Positions 17,769 to 26,292 of a DNA stretch of 59,965 bases are shown here, in pieces; the first letter of the stretch is position 1, and each line of letters opens with the position of its first letter. The notes under the pieces are model-generated. The model saw only the letters and a program-made list of their open reading frames with translations, had not been told where the DNA came from and did no database searches. The DNA is taken from contig NZ_JXQV01000010.1 of the NCBI RefSeq assembly GCF_000834635.1, positions 1 through 59,965 on the forward strand, in the 5' to 3' direction. The DNA comes from Agrobacterium tumefaciens (GTDB lineage Bacteria > Pseudomonadota > Alphaproteobacteria > Rhizobiales > Rhizobiaceae). A program made the position numbers and the translations under genes.

Positions 17769-18155
17769 ATGGGTTCAGGAGTGACACTAACTGCAGCTCA
17801 GTCTTTCCAAATCAAAGCCCGATCGCCCTGGACCGAGGTATGCCGCGTCGAGAGCGGGGTCACATATCAACTGACCGCGTCTGGTCGATGGTGGGATTGG
17901 TTCGTTCGCTGTGGACCTGATGGTTATGTAGGTAAAATTCTAAGCCCTTTGGCCGATCGAAAAAGATCGTCCTATGATCCATGGTTTTGCCTGATGGGAT
18001 CAATTGACCAGGATGCAGATAACGTATTTTGCATTGGGAATTCAAAGCGGTGGACTGCGACCCAAAGCGGCATGCTGGCCTGCTTTGCGAACGACATACC
18101 TGCAATGTACTGGAACAACTGGGGAGCGATTATGCTCAACGTTCAGAAAACATAG
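17769..18155 (+). CDS. LecA/PA-IL-like lectin-domain protein
   Basis: This 128-residue protein resembles the PA-IL (LecA) galactose-binding fold in order and spacing: VTYQLTASGRWWDW, then CGPDGY, FCLMGSI, CIGNSKRW, GMLACFANDIPAMYWNNWG and a closing IMLNVQ strand. LecA has corresponding G-W, GPQG, ALVMKIG, GAITLIYNDVPGTYGNNSG and VNIG segments. The similarity is recognised by eye and could be to a related lectin-like family. The ATG at 17769 follows GGGGAAGA; a GTG at 17751 is possible. It is the last gene of the operon and may target or sense glycans. Confidence 0.5.
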   Translation: MGSGVTLTAAQSFQIKARSPWTEVCRVESGVTYQLTASGRWWDWFVRCGPDGYVGKILSPLADRKRSSYDPWFCLMGSIDQDADNVFCIGNSKRWTATQSGMLACFANDIPAMYWNNWGAIMLNVQKT

Positions 18156-18195
18156 AGCGAGTTGAAAATTCTACTCTCAAACGTTTCGACAGCAG

Positions 18196-19293
18196 TCAAA
18201 GATTATTGATGTTATCGACCTGCACAACGCCCCGAGCAGGGCCAGTGCCTGCGAAAAGCAACTGGTTCAACACTCCAAAGCCATACCGGTAGTCGCTGAT
18301 GTTATCTTTCATTCGGGCAATCTGATCGGCCGAGATGTTAAATCCAACCTGATATTCACGAAGGCCGTCGGTGCAATCGAAAGTCAAGGTCAGAACCCAC
18401 TTACCCTGCGTCCAGAAAAAGGTCTCAATAGCCGTTTTTCTTAGATCGGCAACGAGCGACGGTTCCAGACGATCAACGACCTGATTGGGATCTAGTGACT
18501 GCGGATGAGCTACCAGCCAAGTATTCACCCGGGCGCTCATGAGGTGAAACTGGTCGTTCGGTTCGAAAAGTGATCCGGCAACATTTACAGGCTTGCCGGG
18601 CCGGAGATAGAGGGTGCTGGTGCTGGGTTGCGGTTCAACTCCTGTCACTTGCAACATGGAAAATTTCTGCGAGCGGCCATTTTCCGACGCCACAGAGGCA
18701 CTGATGCCATTCGGTCGTATCGCGACCGCAGCTTCATTCTTGTTCCGCAATCTCAGCGTGAGTTGCAGTGCTGGGCGGCCAATCCAATGGCCGGCGTTCA
18801 AGTTCAATATCTTTTCGAAAATGGAGCCATTGCGCGGCTTCGGCATCAGCCGGATCGTATGGGGTATACTGAAATCCTTCGATACCTGGAGAGTAGCCGG
18901 CAAGTAGCCGTCTTCGCTCACAATGAGCGTATAGCCGTTGCCAAATCGCGAGCGGGGGAGTGTGAATTCAAACGCGCCGTATCCCCCTGTTTCCCGGGTT
19001 TCACCGCCGACAACGGCGACATTGGCAAATTCTATCGGCGCGCCTGTAGTGTCATTGAGGACAACTCCGCTCACGCGATATTCAGTATTGAGTACATTGA
19101 GATAGACGAATGACGCTACTCCCAGCATGCCCATCACAAGTCCAAGAACAAAACAGTACCTCGCAATATCTCTTATCAAGGCATTGGGGTTGCCGCGTCG
19201 GCGGACAATTGCGGTAAAAACAGCTGACAGGATCAAAAGAGAAAGAGCTGCTAAGGAAATCGGTGTACTAATCGATGCTGCTAAGTCGTACAT
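18196..19293 (-). CDS. membrane protein with carboxypeptidase-regulatory-like domain
   Basis: This 365-residue protein has two N-terminal hydrophobic helices (about residues 8-28 and 48-68). A beta-sandwich segment of the carboxypeptidase-regulatory (CarboxypepD_reg) type follows: YRVSGVVLNDTTGAPIEFAN, VAVVGG, GGYGAFEFTLP and LIVSEDGYLPA. The last 200 residues are beta-rich and unassigned. The ATG at 19293 follows GGGGGAACG. It converges on the five-gene operon and may be an independent gene. Confidence 0.65.
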   Translation of the reverse strand: MYDLAASISTPISLAALSLLILSAVFTAIVRRRGNPNALIRDIARYCFVLGLVMGMLGVASFVYLNVLNTEYRVSGVVLNDTTGAPIEFANVAVVGGETRETGGYGAFEFTLPRSRFGNGYTLIVSEDGYLPATLQVSKDFSIPHTIRLMPKPRNGSIFEKILNLNAGHWIGRPALQLTLRLRNKNEAAVAIRPNGISASVASENGRSQKFSMLQVTGVEPQPSTSTLYLRPGKPVNVAGSLFEPNDQFHLMSARVNTWLVAHPQSLDPNQVVDRLEPSLVADLRKTAIETFFWTQGKWVLTLTFDCTDGLREYQVGFNISADQIARMKDNISDYRYGFGVLNQLLFAGTGPARGVVQVDNINNL

Positions 19294-19582
19294 CGTTCCC
19301 CCAGAAATTGTGTTTCCTGAACTCAGCAATACCGAAAGGTTAAGGCTGCTGCCAGCAATTTCGCATTAATCGCTTATATTTAAAGGAATGGATTCGCCCC
19401 ACTGCATGCGCGATACTCGTCGTATGGCAATGAGACTTCGGGACGATTGTGGTGCACTTATGCGAATCCGCCGCAGAACTGGGTTGGTTTCGCGCATGCA
19501 GTTATTAAATCCGCTCCCTATCTACATAATCCTCTGCTCTATACGAACCTTTGATAATGATGGCCACAATTCGGAGACTGTA

Positions 19583-20917
19583 ATGACGGTAGGCTTTCCC
19601 AGCGTCGGAAGACGCTTTATCTCCTCAGAGGATCCATGGGACCAGCAACGCGACTACTCACTTTTGCTTGGCGACGGCAATCAGGCCCTTGCCAACAAGG
19701 ATGTATTCGGAATTGTCGATATCTCGGCAATTCCCCCTGAAGCTAGAAAATTCCGCCCGCTTCACGGCTCTGAGGAACGCAAGCACTTCGACGCGGTCGA
19801 AGACTATGCTTCTAAGCTCCTTGGTGAAAGCAGCAAATCTTTGCCGCATATGACTCTAGCATCTTCCATAGCTAAACGGACGAAGGATTCGCTGGATTTC
19901 GTTGAGATCTGCCTGCGTATGCTCGTTGCCGATGGGACGCTTACAGTTAAGGCGACCAAAAGCGATTATTTGCTCGGATTATCTGCTGATGGCAAGCAGA
20001 AGGAGAGACAGCGCTCATTCGCTGCTTCGTTTGCCCACGAATTAACGACGCAGGCCGAGCGGATTGCTGGCCTGGTTTCCCACAGGGTGACCGTTGGGAC
20101 TTACCGAGAGGAATTATTGCGCGAGCTCCTACAGCGCCATATTCCGCAACGTTTCCGCGCAGCTACAGGCTTCATACTAGGCGTAGAACAACAACTCGAC
20201 ATTATAATTTATGACGCTGTGGAGCACGCCGCAATCTTTCAAACCGGTAACCTTGTTGTCGTCCCGCCGGAATCGGTGCGGGCCATAATTGAGGTAAAGT
20301 CATCTCTGACGCCTGAATATCTAAGAGATGCGCTGGATCATCTCGATGGCTTACAATACGCCCCGGGTTTCGGGCAGCCACCAGCTTTCACGGGGGTGTT
20401 TGCGTTCACCCGTCCGGGGACCTCGGAGGCTCTTCTCGATGTTCTCGATGACTATTACCGCGAGGATACCCCAGAAGAATTTGATCTCTCAAGGAAAGGG
20501 ATGATTTTGAAGGCTATCGACCCGATCGATGCTGTATGTGTACTCAGATCAGATATCTTTTCGGTCGACTATGCTGCAATCGAGATCGAAAAAGGTATGC
20601 GAATTTTGTCCCCTGTCGCGTTAGAGCTTGAAAACTCCTCCGAGCGCGAGTTTCAGGCTTCTTGGTTCTTCACTCGTCTTTCTCAGTATTTGAGATACCC
20701 GTTTGACGGTCCGAAGCTAGGTCAAGGTATAGGAGCCATGATGACCGGCCAAACCATCCCGAAGGCATTTCGTCTGATGAATGGAAGTAAAAGTTGGGGA
20801 GTGTACACTTCGATGGCAAAAGAAGTTGCCTCGGACGCTGGTCTTGATGATCCGGCGAGAGAGTTCGAAGCGGACTGGAAGAGATTCAGTGGCTGGTTAG
20901 CTGGGGGCAGCTGGTGA
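19583..20917 (+). CDS. DUF6602-type protein, probable nuclease-like domain
   Basis: This 444-residue protein contains the segment GTYREELLRELLQRHIPQRF, then ATGFILG, QLDIIIYD and VVPPESVRAIIEVKSSL. The D-I-I-I-Y-D followed by I-E-V-K-S is the layout of a PD-(D/E)XK nuclease-like core, as in DUF6602 proteins, which often occur in defence islands. The N-terminal 150 residues include a probable DNA-binding helical part. The ATG at 19583 has CGGAGACTGTA before it and is preferred over earlier in-frame starts. No partner gene is obvious. Confidence 0.65.
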   Translation: MTVGFPSVGRRFISSEDPWDQQRDYSLLLGDGNQALANKDVFGIVDISAIPPEARKFRPLHGSEERKHFDAVEDYASKLLGESSKSLPHMTLASSIAKRTKDSLDFVEICLRMLVADGTLTVKATKSDYLLGLSADGKQKERQRSFAASFAHELTTQAERIAGLVSHRVTVGTYREELLRELLQRHIPQRFRAATGFILGVEQQLDIIIYDAVEHAAIFQTGNLVVVPPESVRAIIEVKSSLTPEYLRDALDHLDGLQYAPGFGQPPAFTGVFAFTRPGTSEALLDVLDDYYREDTPEEFDLSRKGMILKAIDPIDAVCVLRSDIFSVDYAAIEIEKGMRILSPVALELENSSEREFQASWFFTRLSQYLRYPFDGPKLGQGIGAMMTGQTIPKAFRLMNGSKSWGVYTSMAKEVASDAGLDDPAREFEADWKRFSGWLAGGSW

Positions 20918-21241
20918 TCTCCAGATAAGTTTGCGCGGTTTGCATTGACGACCACATTTCCGACGCGGGGTCACATGAACCGCCCCGCTCGACATTTTCG
21001 CCGATAGTTGGCATTTCGTGCGCAAATGCTCCGACGCATTGCAGAATGTCGTGGAGCGGCATTAATCGTGACGTCGGCAATCCGTTTGCGCAGGGTCACT
21101 CTTAGAGCGGCAACGTTTGCCGAGCCGTGAATATTTTTTCGAGGCTTGTCCGAAATCTCGAGTCTCAACAGCATTAACTAGTGAGCCAGTCAAAAATTGG
21201 CCGGCGTCAAGAGGTGGGACCAGGAGTGGACGAGGTGGGAA
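20918..21241. other. no recognised gene
   Basis: This intergenic stretch of 324 bases should contain the promoter of the sigma-factor operon at 21242. A minus-strand frame in it has no family features. No repeat or RNA was recognised. Confidence 0.4.
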
Positions 21242-21784
21242 ATGGGGAACAGCAAAGGATCAGGTACAAGTGACCTGAAAATACTCATGCTTAAGACCGT
21301 GACATTTGCTCGGAGGAAATTGCGAGCTCATCCGGAGCTTACAGTGCAGGCTGAAGATATCGCACAGGATGCCTATCTGCATTCTTGCACTCATTTCGAT
21401 AGCACTCGGGGTAGCCTCGAGAACTACCTTTACTGGCGAGTTCTCCACGAGATCGACGCCATGAAGAGGCTTTCTTCGACCAAGAACGAAGTCTATAATT
21501 CCGACGGCAAGGTGGTGTTGCTCTTCAAAGATCGAGGCCCCGCTCCTGATGAGGAATATCGAACGCGCGAGCTCTTAGATTACATCGGGTCACGCAATCG
21601 CGAGGCTAAGGTGGTCGCGGCTTGGGCTCTCCACGGCCTCAAAAGCTCGAAAGAAATCGCGCTGCAGATGGGCGTGCCGCCGAGCCGGGTCGACTACATC
21701 AGGAAGATCCTGAAAGGTATCATGGAAGAACGGCGATTGGTTTTCACCGAAAAAATAGAAGCGCCGAGCGAAGTCGAGAACTGA
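21242..21784 (+). CDS. ECF-like sigma factor
   Basis: This 180-residue protein has a sigma-70 region 2 (VQAEDIAQDAYLHSCTHFDS, then GSLENYLYWRVLHEIDAMKR) and a region-4-like HTH (LKSSKEIALQMGVPPSRVDY, then IRKILKGIM). The layout is that of ECF or ECF-like sigma factors, though region 4 is divergent. GAGGTGGGAA precedes the ATG at 21242. The following gene, 23 nt downstream, encodes a single-pass membrane protein that could be its anti-sigma partner. Candidate promoters for this sigma factor were not identified. Confidence 0.7.
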   Translation: MGNSKGSGTSDLKILMLKTVTFARRKLRAHPELTVQAEDIAQDAYLHSCTHFDSTRGSLENYLYWRVLHEIDAMKRLSSTKNEVYNSDGKVVLLFKDRGPAPDEEYRTRELLDYIGSRNREAKVVAAWALHGLKSSKEIALQMGVPPSRVDYIRKILKGIMEERRLVFTEKIEAPSEVEN

Positions 21785-21807
21785 CCTCTGTTTGGTGGAG
21801 AATAACG

Positions 21808-22743
21808 ATGACAAAATTCAAAAACCTGGATCCTGAAGAGAAAATCCTCGAGTTTATCGACCAGGATGCCCTTTTCGAACACGAAATGGATAGGGTCTTG
21901 AGCGATCCGGACGCCGTCGCTGTCAGCTCGATGAGCGAGCAGGAGTTGGCCGAGGAATTAAGGGACATCGAAGGTACCGTTGCTGCGAAGATTGAACTTG
22001 TCGCGGAAATGGTTGGTGGAAAAAGGATCCCCTTGTCGGAAACCTATGATCCTGCGCCAGCTAACTCTAATGTGCCCAGCCGGCGAGACGTGAAGGTCAA
22101 GAGGATCGCATTTCGTGCTGCGAGCTTGGCCGTCGTCCTCCTTTCACTGCCCGCAGGGTGGCTTGCTTTAGGACTGGAGTTCACAGGAGAAGCCACTCAC
22201 CGAAAGGGGGAGGCCATAGATCACCTTCTTAGCACGAACCTACTCAACGGTAAGCCTTCCCGTGGACCCCTATTTTTTTCTGAGGATACTCGTTGGCTCT
22301 CGGTCACACTTGAAAAGGCCCCGAGGGTGGTTGCGAGTCCGCTGGATCAGCCCGCTGCAGAGGCATTTATCACTACGAAGAGCGGTGTCGAGAAGCTTGC
22401 CGAAAGAGGGTCACACTCAATCCGCCTTCTGGAACAACGCCTCGTCGAGTTGGCAACGAAGATTGACGCGGTTTCTGATCAGCAGAAAAAGGTAGATGAA
22501 ATTTACGCTATGTTGGCGGTCGAAAGGGGATGGAATCCTGCCGGCTTTGATATACTTGTCCAGACGCCCCAAATTGCCAATCTGGAACATTCGCTGTGGT
22601 CGGTGCAGCCTATTGTCGATAATACGAAAAAGCCAAAAGCTTTGGGTCTCGAAGTCCCCAACCTGGATCGCCGAACAATATTGGATGCGTGGGATGTCTC
22701 AAAGGCGGTTGACGTGTCTCTGATTGGATGGAATGGAAATTAG
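21808..22743 (+). CDS. single-pass membrane protein, possible anti-sigma factor
   Basis: This 311-residue protein has an acidic cytoplasmic N-terminal part of about 100 residues, one transmembrane helix (ASLAVVLLSLPAGWLALGL, about residues 108-126) and a long outer part with a helical segment (about residues 195-245). This topology fits a membrane-bound anti-sigma regulator, and the gene is coupled to an ECF-like sigma factor. No zinc-binding anti-sigma motif is visible. The ATG at 21808 has TGGTGGAGAA before it. Confidence 0.5.
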   Translation: MTKFKNLDPEEKILEFIDQDALFEHEMDRVLSDPDAVAVSSMSEQELAEELRDIEGTVAAKIELVAEMVGGKRIPLSETYDPAPANSNVPSRRDVKVKRIAFRAASLAVVLLSLPAGWLALGLEFTGEATHRKGEAIDHLLSTNLLNGKPSRGPLFFSEDTRWLSVTLEKAPRVVASPLDQPAAEAFITTKSGVEKLAERGSHSIRLLEQRLVELATKIDAVSDQQKKVDEIYAMLAVERGWNPAGFDILVQTPQIANLEHSLWSVQPIVDNTKKPKALGLEVPNLDRRTILDAWDVSKAVDVSLIGWNGN

Positions 22744-22921
22744 GCCCCCGGAGAGAAATGAGTATCCTAGGGCGTACAATCTTGCCTTGTCAGTAGACCA
22801 GCGCAGCGCTAACACGGGACCGCCAAAAGCACCAGCGTCGACGCCTATCGACCAGAGCTACGGGCAACATCGAACACGGCAGTGCATGGAGCTTCGCCTA
22901 GAGGTTCTTCGTGGCCGAAAA

Positions 22922-23991
22922 TTAAAGCCCTGATGCTTTCGTCAAATTCACGCGGAAGCGATCCCGTCGCCGCTGATATCTGCGGACGAATGCCCCAACT
23001 GCTTCTGGACATAGCGTTCGTCGACCTCGGCAGAGGAAGCGAGCCCCGCGCGAAGGGAATGACCGGAGAATTTGAAAGCGCGCTCGATCTCGCTGAGATC
23101 ACCGCGAACGCCGGCGGCCATCGCAGCGCGTTTCACAAGTCGCGCCACCTCCTTGTCGTTTAATCGCTCCGACCCGACCGCTTTACCTCGCCCTATCACC
23201 CGGCGAAAAAGGGGGCCATGAGCCAGCTTGGCGAACTTGATCCAGGTCTCGATTGCGGCGACCGGGCAGGTCGCATCGGCCGAGCCGCGGCCGACCTCGA
23301 CCTCCCGCCATACGGTTTTACCGCGGAGCGTTATAAGCATGCCCTTGTTGAGGATCTCGATCCAACCGCGACTGTCCTCAGTCTGGTCGGCCTTCAGATC
23401 GAGGTCGACGATCTCGGAGCGCCGAAGACCTCCAGCGAAGCCGATGAGCAGCATCGCCCGGTCGCGCATGCCGCGCAGGGTGCGGCGATCGAGTGTTTCG
23501 AGCATGGCGATGATGTCGGTCGCCATCACCGCCTCCTTCTGCACCGGTGGGCGGGCATGGCTGTTACGAATGCCAGCCATGACGGTGGCGATATGCCGGT
23601 CCTTGCGATCGAGGCTCTGGCCGCGTTGCGAATAATTCCACGAAATCGACTAGAGGCGGCGCTCAATGGTCGAAACGGAATTTGCCTTTGCTCCGCGGTC
23701 AACGGATCCCGAGGCGCAGGCTGTGATGTAGAGACCGACGGTCGCCGGATGTGGGGGGAGGGGAGAAAGACTAGAGCGACGGCACCAGGCAGAAAAGTGT
23801 TTCCAGTCGGATGCGTAGGCTTCTCTCGTGTTGATCGAGCTGGCTGCCTCGACGTAGCTTCGAGCGCGATCCGTGAGGTCTTGCAGGTGGCCCGACAGGC
23901 TGGACCCCGGTTGTGGGGCAGGGGAGGGGATTTCTGCTCTGGAAATGGAAGGCTCGTCCGCCACAGCTTGTCCACCGAGAATGTCGCTCAT
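22922..23991 (-). pseudogene. tyrosine recombinase, frameshifted copy without catalytic tyrosine
   Basis: This is a close relative of the intact recombinase at 27110-28243. The N-terminal part (23991-23650, including SYVEAASSINTREAYASDWK and PLPPHPATVGLYITACASG) ends at a stop after SVSTIERRL. The catalytic part resumes in another frame (23580-22948) with RDRAMLLIGFAGGLRRSEIV, HSLRAGLASSAEVDERYVQK and QLGHSSAD. Near 22979 a 13-bp deletion relative to the intact gene removes TACGGGTCATCTC between short TCT repeats. It shifts the frame just before the nucleophile tyrosine codon. The product is therefore inactive. Confidence 0.85.
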
Positions 23992-23992
23992 C

Positions 23993-24394
23993 TCACGCTT
24001 CCCATGGATTGATCACGGCTGCGCCTGTGTCCTCAAAGTCCTTGACGTTGCGAGTGACGAGGATCAGGTCATGGACAATTGCAGTGGCTGCGATCAGCCC
24101 GTCGATGTCGCCGCGCGGACGGATCGCGGCGATGCGGCCCCATTCGACTGCGATCTCGTCGGTCACCGTGAGGATGCGGTCAGCATGATCGTGGCGCAGC
24201 TTGCGCAGCCATTCGGCAAGATGTGCCGCAGCCTTGGGATCTGATTTTTGTTTCAAGGCAATACCGCGCATGATCTCACCAAGCGTCAGCGCACTCAAGT
24301 GGACGCTGAGAGGATCGACAGAGCGCAGCCACGACACTGCCTGTGGAGTGCCCCGCCTTGCCTCCGAGACGATATTCGTATCCACTAGATACAT
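23993..24394 (-). CDS. vapC: PIN-domain toxin (VapC family)
   Basis: This 133-residue protein is a standard PIN-domain ribonuclease: MYLVDTNIVSE carries the first catalytic Asp, LTLGEIMRGI the Glu, and DGLIAATAIVHDLILVTRN the later acidic residues. Its start overlaps the stop of the Phd-type antitoxin, the usual antitoxin-first arrangement. VapC toxins cleave tRNA or rRNA when the antitoxin is degraded. The gene stops 2 nt before the recombinase pseudogene begins, so the pair may have been inserted at that gene's 5' end. Confidence 0.92.
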   Translation of the reverse strand: MYLVDTNIVSEARRGTPQAVSWLRSVDPLSVHLSALTLGEIMRGIALKQKSDPKAAAHLAEWLRKLRHDHADRILTVTDEIAVEWGRIAAIRPRGDIDGLIAATAIVHDLILVTRNVKDFEDTGAAVINPWEA

Positions 24395-24648
24395 CAGAAG
24401 GCCACGTCGCGGCTTGAGACTTTGGACCGCGCGTCGACCGCGTCGGTGAAGGCGTCATCCCAAGGCGGACCGGCAAGCAGGTCATCGACCAAAGTCGGTC
24501 GCCCTGCGCGCAAAGCGTCATAGTCTTTTGCGGACAGGACAACGGCCGTGCGCTCGCCACGCACGGTTATCTCTTGCGGGCCTTCAAAGCGGGCTTTTTG
24601 CACTACTTTCGAGAATTGGTTTTTAGCGTCCTGCAGTTGCCAATCCAT
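24394..24648 (-). CDS. Phd/YefM-type antitoxin
   Basis: This 84-residue protein has the Phd/YefM N-terminal DNA-binding fold (WQLQDAKNQFSKVVQKARFE, then ITVRGERTAVVLSAKDYDAL) and a variable C-terminal tail that should wrap the PIN toxin encoded directly downstream. The pair is transcribed leftwards. Length and order are typical for the family. Confidence 0.92.
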   Translation of the reverse strand: MDWQLQDAKNQFSKVVQKARFEGPQEITVRGERTAVVLSAKDYDALRAGRPTLVDDLLAGPPWDDAFTDAVDARSKVSSRDVAF

Positions 24649-24966
24649 GAATCTGCTCCGATCTAGCTAGGCTGTCTAGCCACAAATAGCACCGTTCTCG
24701 ATTATCTGAAAGCGGCGAAATGCACGTTTAGAAGTAAAATCTTGGCGTTCGTGGCCTATCCAGTGACAATAGCAAAGACGCCCGATAATGCTTTCGAGAG
24801 GAAGTTTCCAAATGCGGAGGTTGGAAGCTCGCCAAAGCCTTTAGACGTTCGGGGAGGAGTTTTCGCCCACGCTATGACTCGGAGATCGATAGGCCTAGCA
24901 ACGTGACACTTTGCAGTCCGGAACTCGTACCGCTATGCGACGGGTTGGGCAAAATCTGAACTGCTA
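24649..24966. other. no recognised gene
   Basis: This intergenic sequence of 318 bases should hold the promoter of the Phd-VapC pair near 24650-24700. A single CCGATAATG, identical to one half of the palindrome at 28264-28288, occurs at 24782, but without a second arm. Nothing else was recognised. Confidence 0.35.
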
Positions 24967-25170
24967 TCACTTGGACATCCTGAGCATTGCGGTCCCAATC
25001 AACGTAAAGCCAATGGAGGACAACTTTGCCAGGTCGAGACGCTCTTTAAGGAAGAAGACGCCAAACAGCACAGCGAATACCATGCTGGGTTCTCGAACGG
25101 CGGATACCAAAGCCAATGGCGCTTAAGTTGTTGCCCAGGTGACAATCCAGTAGGCAAGAAGCGAATAATG
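24967..25170 (-). pseudogene. EamA/DMT-family transporter, C-terminal remnant
   Basis: Read on the minus strand, SLLAYWIVTWATT, an in-frame TAA, then PLALVSAVREPSMVFAVLFG, VFFLKERLDL and IGFTLIGTAMLRMSK form the last helices of an EamA (drug/metabolite transporter) protein. The in-frame stop and the missing N-terminal part show that it is a relic. It is not a close copy of the two short EamA genes elsewhere in the window. Confidence 0.7.
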
Positions 25171-25289
25171 CCGGCGAGAACCCCGACCTTCAGTGCGTAA
25201 TTTATCTTTGCCGTGATCAGAGTTGATGAAGTTGATATAAGGTATTACATTGGCATCAACTATCAACGTCACCCTGTGCGGGATGGAGT

Positions 25290-26291
25290 ATGTCAATGGC
25301 GGAAACCTCAGGCAAGAAGCAGACGCTAGCGGATACCGGCCGAAAGTTTTATGACCTCAACCGGGACCCGGTCGTGTCGCCCTATTCAGGCAAATCCTGG
25401 CCGCTGTCTTTCTTCGAGGAGAGCTCGGTAACGGTCGGGGTTTCTGATGAGATCGAGCCGGAGCCGGCGGTTTCAACCGGCATATACGGCTTGGCTTTCT
25501 TTTCATCACGAATTGATCAGGGGGCAATGTTGCTTGCCGCCGCCCTCGTTGACAGTGGGCCGGACCGGCGCCCACCATACCCTTACCACTCAAACAATCA
25601 GGGTAGGTCCTGGTTCGAGAGCCTCGTCATTCATTGCCGCAACCGATCGGCGGAAGTCCGCCAGGCGCTTGTTGTTGATTGGGAGCCGACCGGCCGTGCG
25701 GCGGAGCTTGCCTTCGATGCGTTCATGACCTTGAGCCATCTGACACAAGCAAGTCTCGAGTTACAACGGCTCTGCAAAACGGACCGTGCGCGCGCATTCA
25801 ACGCGCTGGCCAACCATCTTGATGTCGCCACACAGCAGTTCGAGCTGAATGCAAAAATCATCGCCGAAATCGAGGAATTGGACGCGCTTCCAGCCGCCCC
25901 GGCCAATCGGCTGGACACGCTACAGGCTGATCTTTTGATGCGTGCTGGTGGTGGGCTTTCGCTCACCGATGCATCCAATCGTCTGCATGTCTCCCGCCAA
26001 GCGCTACACAAACGCGTAAAGACGCGCAGTGCGCTTGCAATGATGCGGGGAAGCGAGCTTGTTTTTCCGATGGCGCAGTGGGTCAGCCGTGACGGAGAGT
26101 TCGAATGGATCAACGGTCTGCCCAGCGTCCTGAAGCTCTTTCATTCGGCAGGCGACTGGTCAGCCCTGCAGTTCCTCATTGAAGAGGACCCGAACCTCGG
26201 CACATCGCCACGCCTTGCTCTGATCGACGGCCGCATTGCTGAAACGGTCGGGGCCGCTGAGGCCTATCTGGGTATGGAGGGGGACATCTAG
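25290..26291 (+). CDS. antitoxin of a RES toxin, with an N-terminal FYDLN-acid-like segment
   Basis: The 333-residue frame begins with TGRKFYDLNRDPVVSPYSGK followed by SWPLSFFEES. This is the signature start of the alphaproteobacterial FYDLN-acid family (TIGR02300), normally a separate protein. The rest is unlike that family. It has a helical middle and an HTH (GLSLTDASNRLHVSRQALHK) with a C-terminal LPSVLKLFHSAGDW part, as expected of an antitoxin partner of a RES toxin. The toxin gene follows after 1 nt. A true shorter antitoxin start inside the frame is possible, for example the ATG of MTLSHLTQ near residue 147. The chimera may reflect a recombination event or a real fusion. Confidence 0.7.
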   Translation: MSMAETSGKKQTLADTGRKFYDLNRDPVVSPYSGKSWPLSFFEESSVTVGVSDEIEPEPAVSTGIYGLAFFSSRIDQGAMLLAAALVDSGPDRRPPYPYHSNNQGRSWFESLVIHCRNRSAEVRQALVVDWEPTGRAAELAFDAFMTLSHLTQASLELQRLCKTDRARAFNALANHLDVATQQFELNAKIIAEIEELDALPAAPANRLDTLQADLLMRAGGGLSLTDASNRLHVSRQALHKRVKTRSALAMMRGSELVFPMAQWVSRDGEFEWINGLPSVLKLFHSAGDWSALQFLIEEDPNLGTSPRLALIDGRIAETVGAAEAYLGMEGDI

Positions 26292-26292
26292 C

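Noticed and set aside
20971..21174. Minus-strand frame of 67 codons
   Set aside because: It is very Arg-rich without domain features and lies in the leader of the sigma-factor operon.
23218..24012. Plus-strand frame of 264 codons
   Set aside because: It runs opposite the recombinase pseudogene and mirrors its codon pattern; similar shadows occur opposite the other recombinase copies.
24782..24790. CCGATAATG as a further recombinase site
   Set aside because: Only a single arm is present, and a 9-mer match in 60 kb is expected by chance.
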